A stretch of DNA of 64,000 nucleotides from Rehmannia glutinosa (lineage: Eukaryota; Streptophyta; Magnoliopsida; Lamiales; Orobanchaceae). Shown one piece after another: positions 21,854-33,599 of this stretch (position 1 is the stretch's first letter; each line of letters opens with the position of its first letter). Location: NCBI GenBank assembly GCA_016081115.2, contig CM071930.1, positions 24,505,641 to 24,569,640 on the forward strand, given 5' to 3'. Under the pieces are notes generated by a model. The model made no database searches, was not told the origin of the DNA, and worked only from the letters and a program-made list of their open reading frames with translations. Made by a program: the position numbers and the translations under genes.

Positions 21854-24165
21854 ATCATAGAAGCAAATCTGACACGCATTCCTATGTTCACTGTTGAAGA
21901 ATTTCATGATTGGAAAATTCGCATGCAGGCTCATCTATCTGCATTACATGATGAAATGTGGCTTGTGATAGAGGATTGACCACTGGAATTTACTTAAAGT
22001 GAACACGACTGCAATAAGAGCAGCTGCAGCCGAAGGAGAAGAAACTACTGCTGAGGAAAGACCAGTCATGGTTGAAAAACCAAGGACTGAGTGGACTAAT
22101 GAGATACAAGGACATACTCTACAACTTGGACAATGTGGCCAAGGACATACTCTACAAGACATTGGACAAAGCAATGTTCAATAAAGTCAAATCTTGCAAA
22201 TCTGCAAAAGAAATCTGGAATAAACTAACTTTAATTTGTGAAGGATCAGAACAAATTAAAGAAAATAAACTATCTGTTGCTCTTCAAAAATTTGAAAATT
22301 TCAAAATTCTTGCAGGTGAAACCATGGATCAGCTGGATGCCAGATTCACTGAAATCACAAATGAGCTTTCAGCTCTTGGAAAGGAATACACACAAAAGAA
22401 GATGTGTATGAAGATCTTAAGGAGCCTCCCAACTAAATGAGACCTCTCAAGAACATCTAACCATGAGCTATTCCCAGACCTCAAAGCCTATGAGTTTGAG
22501 TTGAGAAGAAAAGAGCAAGAGGAAACAACTGTACCCAAGACAGCTGCACTGATGGCCAAGGATGGTAAAAGAGCTGAACCAAAGGAAGCCATAGACCAGG
22601 AGAAAATTGCCCTAATGAGTAAAAGATTCAACAAGTTCTTCAATAAGAACTATAAGAGAAATAAGGGTGAAACCTCCAGGAGACATTCAGCTCCCTCCAA
22701 GTCAAGGGAAGATAGGCCACCCAAGAGAGCTAAGCACCAAAGGGTTGAATATCAGAGAACTGACAACCCAAGAAAAGAAAGAGCTGAGAACCTGTGTTGG
22801 AACTGCAGACAACCAGAACATTTTGTAGTTGATTGTTCCTATCCACCAGTCAACAAATATATGAATGAAGAAGAAAGAAAAGTCTTCAGAGAGAGAAGAC
22901 ATGAAAAGAAGAAAGCCATGTTGGCTACTGAGACTGCTGAGACAGCCAAGTTTAAAGAAGCAGCAGACTCAGAAAGTAGTGAGGCTGACTACTCAAGTGA
23001 TTCTGAGGAAGAGGTTATGATTTACCTTATGGCTAAAGAACAAGATCAACCAGATCAAGAAGATGATCGTACACTCTGACTCATCTCGTTCAGATTCAAG
23101 TGATAGTGTCTGTGATAAAACACACTTCATCACCCACTGATCTTTATGATTCATTAGGTAAAATGATGAAAGATTTTGAACATATAAAATCCTCACACAC
23201 AATTCTAAATGACGAAAACAGCCAGCTTAAAAGCCAAAACTCACAGCTGACTAAAGAGATGAGTACTCTGAGTCACATAGTTGATGAGAACACTAAGCTG
23301 AAGGCTGAGAATGCCAAGATCAGAGTAGAATTAGCTGTCATAGAAAAGAGGAAAAACTATCTCAGAAATGTGATTGCCTCATTTACAAAGGCATCCAAAT
23401 CATTGGATAATCTTATCATGAGTCAAAAATAATGTGGAGATAAGACATGCATAGATTTAATTCCTTTGTGCACAGTCAAACTCCAAGAGTGATTTTGGAA
23501 AAAGGATCATCAAGTAATGAAGCATCTCAAAAATCCAAAACACCAAATGTTGCACCCACATTCACTCCAAAGCATAATCACAAACAAACTGGCCTTGGAT
23601 ACAAAGGGAAAGGAAAACAACCAGTGGAGTATGCTGAGAGGACAACTGAGAAGAAATCCAGCCGAGTTCCTCAGCAAACTCCAAACATAAAATACTCTGT
23701 GAAAAGCAAACAGAACTATTAAAAACCTCAGAAGTTTCATCACAGAAACACACATGAAGGGAATGGTAGAAACTATCCAAACTATGTTGATTGGAGTAAT
23801 GTGAAACATCAGGAAATACCTATGGAATACAAGCCTAGATGGCAAAGACCTAAAACTCAGCAAAGGTCATTCCAAAGGCAAAAGAGCTATTATCAGCACA
23901 CATATGCACCCAAGCACTACACTCATAATTATCCCAACTATCCTAAGAAAGCAATTGCTAAAACACACACACAGACATACAGACAAAAGAGACAATTGTA
24001 TGAACCTAAAACCCCCAAACAATTTGCTAATGTGCACTATGATTATGGCACTGATATATGGCAACCTCTTAGAGTTAAGTCATTTGGCTACAAGTTGGTT
24101 GGATCATCTTATAGCATTAACCCCTCAGGACCCAGGCAAATATGGGTACCTAAAAACTGATTTCC
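21854..24165 (+). pseudogene. Gag of D
   Basis: The expected start codon (as in C at 58754) reads ATA here. The next Met, at 21884, gives MFTVEEFHDWKIRMQAHLSA. Later parts read MFNKVKSCKSAKEIWNKLTL, LICEGSEQIKENKLSVALQK, LDARFTEITNELSALGKEYT, the UBN2-type copia gag core. The zinc knuckle CWNCRQPEHFVVDC (CX2CX4HX4C) is at about 22795. An acidic stretch (SSEADYSSDSEEEVMIYLMA), a coiled coil (23100-23400) and a Y/H/P-rich linker follow. At least five stops or frameshifts break it. Confidence 0.78.
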
Positions 24166-24169
24166 TTGT

Positions 24170-25055
24170 TTGCAGGTTCAAGGAACAGCTGAGTGCCAAG
24201 GAACCTGTTACATGGATAGTGGATGTTCCAGACATATGACAGGAAACAAGAAAAACCTGTCAAGATTCAAGGAGATTAGAGGTGCAAAAGTTACATTTGG
24301 ATGAAATGAAGCTCCAAGGGAAATCAAAGGCATATTATCTATCAAGAAGAATGGATTGGAAATCACAAATGTTGCTTATGTTGAAGGCCTTAACTTCAAC
24401 TCGTTAAGCATCAGCCAACTCTGTGATGAAAGCTAAAATGTTGGATTCAACATGGGAGTGTGCCAGATCAAAGAGGCTGAATCAAATGAAATAGTGCTGC
24501 AAGGATCAAGACAGAAGAATATGTACATGGTAGATTGGTCTCTTTTGCTACACTAAGCACTTTTCCGCTTAGCAAAAGAGCACACCGAATCAATGGCGTG
24601 GCACAATAAGCTTAGTCATCCGAATTTCAAGACAATCAACATGCTTGCAAGAAGTCATCTTGTAGAAGGATTACCAGACTCAGTGTACAAGAAAGAAAGT
24701 GTATGTGATGCATACCAGATAGGAAAGCAAATAAAATCTTCATTCAAGGATAAGCCAAGTCCTTCTTCAACAAGGATATTACATCTGTTGCATATGGATT
24801 TATTTGGTCCAGTTGAACCAGCCAGAATAAGTGGAAAGAAATACACTTTGGTAGTGGTAGATGACTACTCAAGATATACATGGACAATCTTCATGTGCAA
24901 AAAGAAGGAAACTTTGCAGAAGTTACCTCAGCTGATTAAAAGAGTTCGAAATGAAAAGAGCCAAACCATTATAAAAATAAGATCTGACAGAGGAACTGAG
25001 TTTGTTAATGGGATAATAACTCAATATTGTGTTGAAAATGGAATTGCTCATGAGT
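24170..25055 (+). pseudogene. Protease and integrase start of D
   Basis: The protease carries YMDSGCSRHMTGNKKNLSRF (D-S-G) near 24211 and SLSISQLCDES with stops. Integrase (24586-25055) reads WHNKLSHPNFKTINMLARSH, CDAYQIGKQIK, LHMDLFGPVEPARISGKKYT, VVVDDYSRYTWTIF and SDRGTEFVNGIITQY. The two acidic residues of the catalytic triad are visible, but one zinc-region Cys is Tyr (CDAYQ for CDACQ). It is cut at AHE by element E. Confidence 0.78.
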
Positions 25056-26991
25056 GGTGAGGCTTAAGGGATAAGTAACTAGCCATAATTGTATATATAC
25101 ATGTAGATATATTAATATATGTGTCATAGAGAAGTATGATATATAATTTATAAAAATATATATGCGTGAGGTGTGGGAATATACTAGAAGTTGGTGGTAT
25201 GACAATGATTTTTGAAATTGTTATCTAAATAACTAGAAAATAATCCACCTGTACATTAAGAGATGACAAAGCATATGATATAATACCATATTTTAATTCC
25301 CTCTGAACCGCCTTAAGAAAAAGGAAAGGATAAACTTATATATTACTTGAATAATCCTACAAATCCGGACTAACACACACATCAAAAGAAACGAAAAAAA
25401 GAGAGAGAGTAAGCAAGGCAACAGGTTTAACGTACGAAAAATTAAACTGTAAGTGCCTTCAAAACCTAACTTTTCCGTTATTTGAATTCGATCATAATTA
25501 AACATGCATAATCTAAGTGTTGATGTCAAGGTTGTGTACTGATTGATAAGAAAGCTACATGAATCTAATATATATATATAAGTATACACATATGCATATA
25601 TGAAATAGTATTATAATTAGAAATAATGAAAAGCAGATTTGGAACTTTAGTGGAAAAGCTAGAACCATGCCATATATAATATATACTCTACAGGAGCTCT
25701 TGGAAAAAAAATGATAAAATAGAAATGGATGGATTTATTATATATATATATATATATATCTTTAATGTTACAACAAGATAATAAAATTGAATTGACGTAC
25801 ACTTTTATTGAGTTAAGAATTACAATAATTAGGATTCCCTTACATGCACAAGATATGAATGGGATATACATGATATCATTATTGTTTAAGATATGAGCTG
25901 AAATTTAGTTATACATTTTGATATGTTAATAGGCCAGAATCCCGATAGAGGAGCAGACAAGGCCGAATAGGCGAACACCGGAAAGAGAAAACTATTGGTG
26001 AGTATAATCTTTTAGCTTGTTATTTGACTTGTATGATTATATAATTGATATGTTCGAATGAATTGCTTACTTGTCTGGTTATGGTAATTAGAAGTTTGTT
26101 GCACTCTAATGTGATGCAATCGAGATATATGATGTCTATGTGATGACATTGAAATGGAATTGAGATATGTGATTTCCACTGATGTTATTGATATAGAAAT
26201 GAGATACGTGATCTCCACGGATGTTACTGATATGAAAATGAGATATACGATTACAGAAAGTGCATTCATCAAAGATTAATAGATTTTGTTATGGTCGCTA
26301 ATGACCTTAAATCATGTGTTACAGAATTACAGTCATCCAGAATTTTTGGACTACAGAGTACCGTACAGCCACCCCGAGTTCACTGAACTCTACGTGAATT
26401 AAGAATTACAGAGTGCCATGGCCATATTCGTGATCATGATTTATTCTTGGTAGTAGTTGGCCCATAACAGTAAAAAAATATAATCAAACATGTGCATTTA
26501 TATGTTGATGAATGATATGATCAAAGGATGTGAAATGATTGTGACAATGTGCTTGTGTGATTTAAATAACTTGTTATTAGATTATACTTGCTGAGCTTGC
26601 AACTCACCAAATGCAATGTTGTCAATTTTTAGTTGATGTTGATAAAAGTTGATTCGTGAGGTGTGACAGAAGTTAAAGCATGGATCAAATGTCGGCCGGC
26701 TGGATTCCCATCCTTTTCCCTCTGCTCATCATTTGCATATCATATAAGGAGTTTTATTTTGATCTGTACAAAAAAAAGGCACGGTGGTTAATGTTATGTA
26801 ATATGGGTAAATACACATGTGTGAATGAGTGTTGCTAAATCGTTTTGAGTAAACGCTTCCGCTTGTACAGCGTACAAAAAAGGTTACAGCTGATGATTAA
26901 CATATTAATCTTATGTGTAATGCAGTTGTGCTGCCTATGAACTATATTTTTATACTATATTACTATGTGTTACAAGGGTAAGGGTGTTACA
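25056..26991 (+). repeat. 5' LTR of E, first ~349 bp missing
   Basis: Matches 40029-42914 of the 3' LTR, minus the Helitron. The part equivalent to 39680-40028 is absent, so the element begins mid-LTR at gtggtgaggc. It ends GGGTGTTACA at 26991. It contains (TA)n at about 25738-25758 and a tandem repeat at 26140-26252. No coding sequence. Confidence 0.85.
26140..26252 (+). repeat. Short tandem repeat in LTR of E
   Basis: A unit of about 40 bp, gagat-gtgat-tccac-gatgtta-tgatat, occurs two and a half times with point differences. The copy in the 3' LTR lies at about 42078-42187. Confidence 0.6.
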
Positions 26992-26999
26992 ATTTGGTT

Positions 27000-27012
27000 T
27001 GGTATCAGAGCC
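27000..27012 (+). other. Primer binding site of E
   Basis: tggtatcagagcc, eight bases after the LTR end; tRNA-iMet type. The CACTA element is inserted only 15 bases downstream. Confidence 0.8.
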
Positions 27013-27045
27013 TGGGTAGGGTTCTGTCACTACTACAAAATAGTC

Positions 27046-27330
27046 TTTTTACATCGGTTCTGGGGCATATTCTACATCGGTTTTGAAACCGATGTAGAAT
27101 CCAGCGTAGTGGAATAGGGGGCCTTTGTTACATCGGTTATGATACAACCGATGTAATAAATGGACCCTTTACATCGGTTACTTGGACAACCAAATAGACC
27201 AGTTACATCGGTTAGTTATACAACCGATGTAAAAAGACAAAAAACCGAACAGTTTACATCGGTTAACATAATAACCGATGTAACTATCCATATTTTACAT
27301 CGGTTTGGTCTATAACCGATGCAATATTTT
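27046..27330 (+). repeat. Left subterminal hairpin array of CACTA
   Basis: Seven acatcggtt words, five of them followed within 5-15 bases by the inverse aaccgatgt (for example around 27074-27098, 27132-27156, 27206-27231, 27255-27281 and 27296-27322). Confidence 0.85.
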
Positions 27331-29652
27331 CTTTTTTTTAAAAAAAAATACATGCTTCATAAAATGAAACCCAAGCTCAATTTTATTTTTCCAGATTTTT
27401 ACAATACAATACGCCCGCCAAAGACTATATATAATTATTAAAACAATACGCCGTCCCAACCCGCCAACTACAATACGATAGTAATAAACCAAAACACTAT
27501 GTACCAACACTACGACAACAATTAAAGAAAAACACCATTTACTAACATTACAACAAATTGCAATATTAAGTCAATCATATAAAAACAAAACAAATTATCA
27601 TGTTTACAATACAATATATAAAATCCTTTCAACACAATAAACAAGGTGATCAATACAAGATTACTTGGTTGCTTCAAAATTCCATATGCCAACTTGGTAG
27701 TTTGGATTCTTCTTTATAAATTAACCTACAAGAAAATCCAAAAAATATCAACATTATAAGAACAATCAACTAATATAAGAACCATAATTTAAAAATACTC
27801 AACCTAATATAATACAAGATTTTGACTAGTCCACACCCATCAACCTAAATATTGTACATTATTTCAACCGTTAAGTTAAAAATTAACTTAAGAGATGAGT
27901 CATAGTCTCTCAAGTCTCATATGTTCTCCATAAGTGAAAGAATTTGAAAAATTAATTTTAGAACCATTTTCTTTTAATTAAAGGGCTCGATGCAAGATCC
28001 AACAGATACTATTGTATTGACTAGGAGTCTGACAAATAAAAAGATTTCGAGATGTGATCAAAACTCCAGGATTAGATGCAATCAAAGCCCCTTAATATCC
28101 TAATATGAAAGTTAGGTGAAATATGTTCTTATTCTAGCATGACCAGTCCAACTTTACTATTATCATCTAAGAAGGAAAATGGAGCCTCATGTTGCCACCG
28201 TAGAGGGGCAATCCTCTGAGAAGGAAAATGGAAACAAATCTCCCTAACAACAATTTTCACAGATATATCAATAAAACCGATCATCAGTCTAACTTTACTA
28301 TTATCATCTCATGTTCACCCAATGATGGGAAGGGAAGACCAAGATACGAAGTTACTTCAAATATTCGACTAGTCTAGTGCCGCAATTTAACAAAGACCAA
28401 TCATCATTCAAAGATTTAAAATACTATCATTGCCATTTAAAATACTATCATACCGTCTTATCCATGGAACCGATTTGCAAGAACTTAAAAGTTCAATATT
28501 TAAAAAGACAAAGGCAAAAAAGGATGAAGGTACTGTTAATCGCTTTGCTTTGTAATGAGTGGAAAGTATCATAACTTGTAACCATGCCATTTTCAAGACT
28601 AGACTAAAAAAACAATTTGAATATAGGTACTGTTAAATATATTTTAATTTGATTGTTGACAAAAGTTTGGCACTTTGAATAACTTCCACTATGAAAATTA
28701 GTTCGGGACAACAAAAAATTACTCGGAATTGAGGAAAGTCAAGAACGAAACACAAACAAATGTATAAATCCCATGCCAAATTTTCTACATCGATGCAACT
28801 CGTTACTTAAATCTACTATATGAGGGAACCTGCCATTTTTCTCGCAACAATTTAAATTTAATTACTCGAGAAAACATTGAAATAGCATAAAATGAATGTC
28901 TTCATTAACAAGACAATTTGTACAAGAAATTGAAATTGCACAAGAGGCAGTCTCTATACCATAACTTTGAACTAAAAAGTCCACCGAGAGGAACTTGAGA
29001 GGTACAAAATGGTTCCAAGTAATCGCTGCACGGAACTAAAGGCATAAATTATAGCATCACGTTCATAATTGAAACACGTAACTCCTTTGTGAGAAAGAAA
29101 AACTATTGGGATACAAACATAGACCAACAAATATTTATATTAAAAACACAATAAATTAAAACAAACCCTAGAGATGTCTTTATAAAAAATATAATTATTC
29201 GTTGAAGGCTAAATGATTTACACCACTCATTGACACCATCGAGTTAATTTTCCAACTCACCCACCCCGTAACAAGTACTCGCTTTCTGAAAAAATTATCA
29301 GAAATTAAGTTGGAAAATCAGATCTAATGTGAGTTGGCTATGGCGGAATCCATAGGAAGATTCAAAAAAGGTGTTAGACCTATATTACCTTTATGATGAT
29401 ACGGTTCACAGCAACTCACCATATTCTCGAATGTGAGTTTTGTTGGGAAGATATATTCTCGAATGATGATACGGTTCACATGGATATTACGGAGTAGATT
29501 TAGAAAACTAAATACAAGAGATGCAAGGTTTCGAAACCTAAAAGTAGATTTAGAAAACTAAACTTAATGAACTTACATCGTCACGTACGCAAAGGAACTC
29601 AAAATCTGCACAAGTTGTTGTAGGAGGAGGTGCTCCGGCGAACGACGGTCAA

Positions 29653-29693
<41 letters not shown>

Positions 29694-29818
29694 TTGTTGA
29701 TTTTTGGGAAGAGTAAGAGACTCGATTTAGGTCCGACTCGGAGAAGAGTAAGGGACACTCGATTTAGGGAATTAAGATTACATTTCTTTTAAAATTTACA
29801 ATAGTGCCACCGCCCCTT
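27331..29818. other. Interior of CACTA element, no gene recognised
   Basis: About 2.5 kb of AT-rich DNA. The longest frames are short and show no family motif. A (GA)n microsatellite lies at about 29659-29690, inside a short minus-strand frame whose leucine/serine run is simply its translation. Confidence 0.6.
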
Positions 29819-30003
29819 TTTTTACATCTGTTGTTTTGACAAACGATGTAACACCTTGTCAAATTACATCCGTTAACAAACAACCGCCGTAAAAATGTCG
29901 GATTTTACATCGTTTATCATGATAACCGATGTAAATGTATTTTAAAAATTACGATTATGCCACCGCGTTATTTTTTACATCGGTTTCTTTATAACCGATG
30001 TAA
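29819..30003 (+). repeat. Right subterminal hairpin array of CACTA
   Basis: Four units of the acatcggtt...aaccgatgta type, the outermost (29978-30003) exact, the inner ones with one or two changes (acatctgtt, accgccgtaa). Confidence 0.8.
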
Positions 30004-30117
30004 ATAACAGTAGTAAAATCCTTTTTTTGTAGTAGTGTGTAGACCATAACATGACCTGTGCATTATCGTTAAATGTTATACAAAAGTTACAATTTCTGTC
30101 ATATTTTAGGCAAAGGG

Positions 30118-31075
30118 TTGTGGTCAAGAAGCACATGTACATAATGATGAGCAAAGTGTTCACGGAGGGGAAGGAGCAGCCGAGCCAGAGTCACACTCAT
30201 CTCATTCACCCTTTCATCATGTGCATGGAATACCTGCTCATTTTGGGTATCCACCTTATCCATTGGTAAATCCACCTGAACCACGAGAACGAAAGTATGA
30301 TAAACTTAGAAAAATGGGAGCTATTGATTTTATGGGTACTACGGATCCATCACAGGCTGAAATATGGCTGAAACGAACAGAAAGGGTTCTAAATTTGATG
30401 AAATGTACTCCTGAAGAAAAGTTTGATTATGCAGTGTCACTCCTTCAGGGAGACTATACCTCATAGTACTGTTCAGCCACCTGTATTGACCTGGGATGAT
30501 TTTCTAAGAGAATTTCATGATACATACTTGCCAGAGGTTTATAGGGATCAGAAAGAAAAAGAGTTTCTTGAACTTAAACAGGGAAGTCGATCAATTGCTG
30601 AGTATGAAGTAATGTTTAATCAGCTTTCTCATTATGCCCCACATATGGTAGCTACAGAAAAGAAGAAATGTATAGATTTAAGTCTGGACTTCGATTTTCT
30701 ATTCGAAACTGTATTACACCTACACATTTGGAGTCTTATAGTAAGTTGAAAGCTGCAGTAATACGTGTTGAGAAATTGGAAGCCGAATCAAAACAAAACT
30801 TTCAATACAACAAGAAGAGGCAGGGTGATGAAAGTGGAGGATCTATAAATAGAAAGGAGCGCTTGCACGAGAGGAGCTTCCGAGCGAGTTCAAAATGTGG
30901 TAGTTTTAGGGGTGCAACATCATCAAGAAGAGTGTTGGTTCTACACCATCAGTTCCCATATGTGCACATTCTGGTAAGAATCATTATGGAGAATGTAGAT
31001 TGCTTACAGGAAAGTGTTTTTGATGTGGTGAACCTGGACATATAGCAAGGAATTGCACAAGACCACGCGAGGAAC
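30118..31075 (+). pseudogene. Gag of E
   Basis: Gypsy capsid/nucleocapsid. It has a P-rich N-terminus (HGIPAHFGYPPYPLVNPPEP), then KLRKMGAIDFMGTTDPSQAE, WLKRTERVLNLMKCTPEEKF and, in a new frame, LTWDDFLREFHDTYLPEVYR, FLELKQGSRSIAEYEVMFNQ, the classic retrotransposon gag core. A basic linker and a damaged zinc knuckle (GEPGHIARNC, first Cys pair out of frame) follow at about 31010-31060. Frameshifts lie at about 30460, 30680 and 31000. The first codons lie close after the CACTA insertion and the true start is not clear. Confidence 0.78.
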
Positions 31076-31461
31076 CCACAGTTGAGCAACCTAGATTTAG
31101 TGGTTTCAATCCTAATAGAGGTAGAGGTCGAGGGAGATTCGGTATAGGAAGAGGCGCTGGTCCAGAAGAAAGTCAAGCGAGCAGACAACAAGGACCAGCT
31201 CAAGTTTTTTCCATGACACAAGAAGAAGCTAAAGTTGTACCAACCGTAGTTAGTGGTAATATTTCAATCTCTGATACAAATGCTTATGTTTTATTTGATC
31301 CAGGAGCAACACATTCATTTGTTTCACAATCATTTGCATCACATTTGGGTAATAAACTGGAAACATTAGGCTATGATTTGTTGGTTCAAATTCCAGTAGG
31401 GAGTGTGGTGATTGTAAATAATGTATATGGCGATTGCAAAATTTTGATAATTGGAGCATAA
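31076..31461 (+). pseudogene. Aspartic protease of E, cut by F
   Basis: Gly/Arg-rich linker (GRGRGRFGIGRGAG) and then AYVLFDPGATHSFVSQSFAS. The active-site triad is D-P-G where the family has D-S-G, so catalysis is doubtful even without the breaks. It stops at LIIGA, where F begins; the remainder resumes after F at about 36546. Confidence 0.75.
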
Positions 31462-31867
31462 GGCATTTTGGGCTGTGAAGAAGATAAAATTTGACTTCTA
31501 AGCAGCGGATGAGAAGAGGCTCTTGCATTTAAATGAGATGGAGGAATTCTGGGATGAAGCTTATGAAAATTCCCGGATTTACAAGGAGCGAACCAAACGA
31601 TGGCACGATCGAATGATAAAGAAGAGGGAGTTTTTACCGGTTGAACAAGTCCTTTTGTTTAACTCGCGTCTTAAACTCTTTTCGGGAAAACTTAAGTCTA
31701 GATGGTCGGGGCTGTTTGTGATAAAGAAGGTGTTAAATCCTCCGGGAATAGTGGAGTTGTTGAGCAGAGATGGGGAGACGTTCATGGTAAATGGCCAGAG
31801 GATCAAGCATTACTTGAGCTGGGATCAAAAGAAAGAGGTGACACGCTTCACTTTGCTAGAGTCGTGA
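31462..31867 (+). pseudogene. Integrase C-terminus of Athila-like element, opposite orientation
   Basis: KAFWAVKKIKFDF (a stop follows), then NEMEEFWDEAYENSRIYKER, RTKRWHDRMIKKREF, LLFNSRLKLFSGKLKSRWSG and VELLSRDGETFMVNGQRIKH. This is the post-catalytic part of Athila/Tat-type integrase. Downstream at about 31904 is tgcttgttgggagacaaccc, a stretch often seen after integrase in such elements. The catalytic core is absent. Its plus orientation conflicts with the minus-strand gag and protease of F. Confidence 0.7.
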
Positions 31868-32481
31868 TCGAGTAAACAGGCGTCAAGCTATAGACGTTAA
31901 ATTTAGTGCTTGTTGGGAGACAACCCAATGGTTTTGTTGTTTTATTACTTCCCATGTTTTCTTGGTTAAAAGAGATGATACGATTATCGGACTCGTGTTA
32001 TTCGCTCCGAGGAATGCATATTTGAGATTCTCGGGCAAGGGTTTGAGTTCTGGGTTTGAAATGGTCTCGTCGGATGGGCGCACGGGCTACCCGTGCTCGT
32101 GGGCACAGGCGCGGGCTGCCCGTGCTCATGGGCACGGGCCGTGCCGTCTTCAAATTTCTCAGGATTTTCTTCGACCTTGGGCATGGGCTGCCCATGCCAT
32201 GTAGCACGGGCTGCCCGTGGCATGTAGCACTGGCCATGCCGTCATTGAATTTTTCATATTTTCCTTCGGCTATTCGCACGACCTGGGCGTGCTCTAGAGC
32301 ACGGGTCGTGCGCCCCTGTAGAACGGACTCCTGCACGTTTTTCTGCGTGTGTGCGCCTCTTGCGCTCCTCGGTAGTTCCTGCATGTTATCTAAAGCACAA
32401 ACGCAATCATACAAGTTTTGATTATCATAATCAACCATCATGTTTGAAGTTGAACACAGATGTGTCAACCCAAACTCTAAA
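31868..32481. other. Post-integrase / linker DNA of F with GC palindromes
   Basis: Holds a cluster of GC-rich inverted repeats: gcacgggctacccgtgc (32080-32096), ggcacgggccgtgcc (32131-32145), gcatgggctgcccatgc (32181-32197) and a 36-base hairpin (32276-32311) centred on gtgctctagagcac. The minus strand stays open here as a continuation of the protease frame (32531-31998), so part may be a coding linker. The switch in orientation falls somewhere in this interval and cannot be placed exactly. Confidence 0.55.
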
Positions 32482-33390
32482 TCATTCCCTAAACAATGTA
32501 TGATCTGCATACTCATCGATGCAAGATTCAACTACGTCTATGAAATTACAAGTCTCTCCACCATCACGAAATTGAAGTGCCTTATACATATTAAATAAAA
32601 CATGCTCATCATTAACCCGTAACGTGAGCTCTCCCTTTTGCACATCTATTAAGGCCTTACCCGTAGCTAGGAATGGACGCCCAAGTATCAAAGGGACGTC
32701 TTTATCCTCCTCCATATCCAGCACAAAAAAATCCATAGGGAATATGAATTTATCTACATTGACAAGCACATCCTCGATGATTTCCTTCGGATATGTGAGT
32801 GATCGGTCCGCAGGTTGTAAGGTGACCGTAGATGGCTTCACATCTCCCAGTCCAAGTTGCCTGAAAATTGACAAAGGCATCAAGTTAATACTCGCTCCTA
32901 AATCACATAGTGCTTTCTTAAAGAAAACATCACCAATAGCACAAAGGATAGTTAAACTCCCCGGATCTTTTAATTTATGTGGTAGTTTCATTTGGATTAT
33001 TGCACTGCACTCTTCTGTTAGATTGACTGTCTCGAAAGCAGTCATCTTTCGCTTCTTTGACATAACATCCTTCAAGAACATAGCGTAATTGGGCATCTGC
33101 TCCAATGCGTCTGCAAAAGGAATGTTAATATGCAGTTTCTTAAAAATATCTAAAAACTTAGCAAATTGCGCATCTAACTTTTTCTTTTGAAAACGTTGGG
33201 GAAAAGGAAGGGGAACATTAAGTTTAGGAATATCAGGGTTAGAGGAAGATTTAAGCTTCTCAGCCCCTTTTTGTTCAGCACAATGGTCCTCTACTCCTTC
33301 CTCGGCCTCAACCTCGCCATTTGCTTCAGTTTTTGCACCTTCCGGCATGTCAATCGCCGCTCCAACAGGGCGCATGGGCTGCCACCGCAC
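32482..33390 (-). pseudogene. Gag-protease part of Athila-like polyprotein
   Basis: 302-residue open frame. It reads LNVPLPFPQRFQKKKLDAQF, FAKFLDIFKKLHINIPFADA, LEQMPNYAMFLKDVMSKKRK, then the protease region KKALCDLGASINLMPLSIFR (active-site D-L-G-A-S as in Athila elements), VPLILGRPFLATGKALIDVQ and ADHTLFRE. This stretch itself is not interrupted. It is followed by an open continuation to 31998 with no RT, so it cannot make a working pol. Confidence 0.82.
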
Positions 33391-33599
33391 GGGCCATGCC
33401 GTCCTGCGATTTTTTAGAATCTTCTAGTATTTTCAGCCCCTCGTATTCCGTTCCACTCCTCAGACGAATGGCTTTACACTACTTTTTTGGATTAACCTCA
33501 GTGTTGCTCGGAAACTGGCCTTTCTAATGCTGCCCACCAATAATTGTAGCTATTTGACCAATTTGGGTTTCTTTTCATTTGGGACCCCAATTGTGCGAC

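Larger units (their letters stand above)
27028..30037. mobile_element. Non-autonomous CACTA (En/Spm-type) transposon, 3010 bp
   Basis: Starts CACTACTACAAAA and ends TTTTGTAGTAGTG, a perfect 13-bp terminal inverted repeat, flanked by the 3-bp target duplication tgt (27025-27027 and 30038-30040). Both ends carry a dense set of acatcggtt / aaccgatgt words, many arranged as small hairpins; subterminal repeat arrays are a hallmark of CACTA elements, where transposase-related proteins bind. No transposase motif is found inside. The interior (27320-29800) is AT-rich and without a convincing gene. Confidence 0.93.

Noticed and set aside
27046..27330. CRISPR or tRNA-like hairpins in the acatcggtt array
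   Set aside because: They are the subterminal repeats of a CACTA element with clear termini and target duplication.
29573..29758. Minus-strand ORF with a leucine/serine run, possibly a captured gene exon
   Set aside because: The run is a (GA)n microsatellite; no further exon or domain found.
32056..32421. Plus-strand protein of 121 residues
   Set aside because: Arises from GC-rich palindromes; no family features, and the opposite strand is the continuation of the Athila-like frame.
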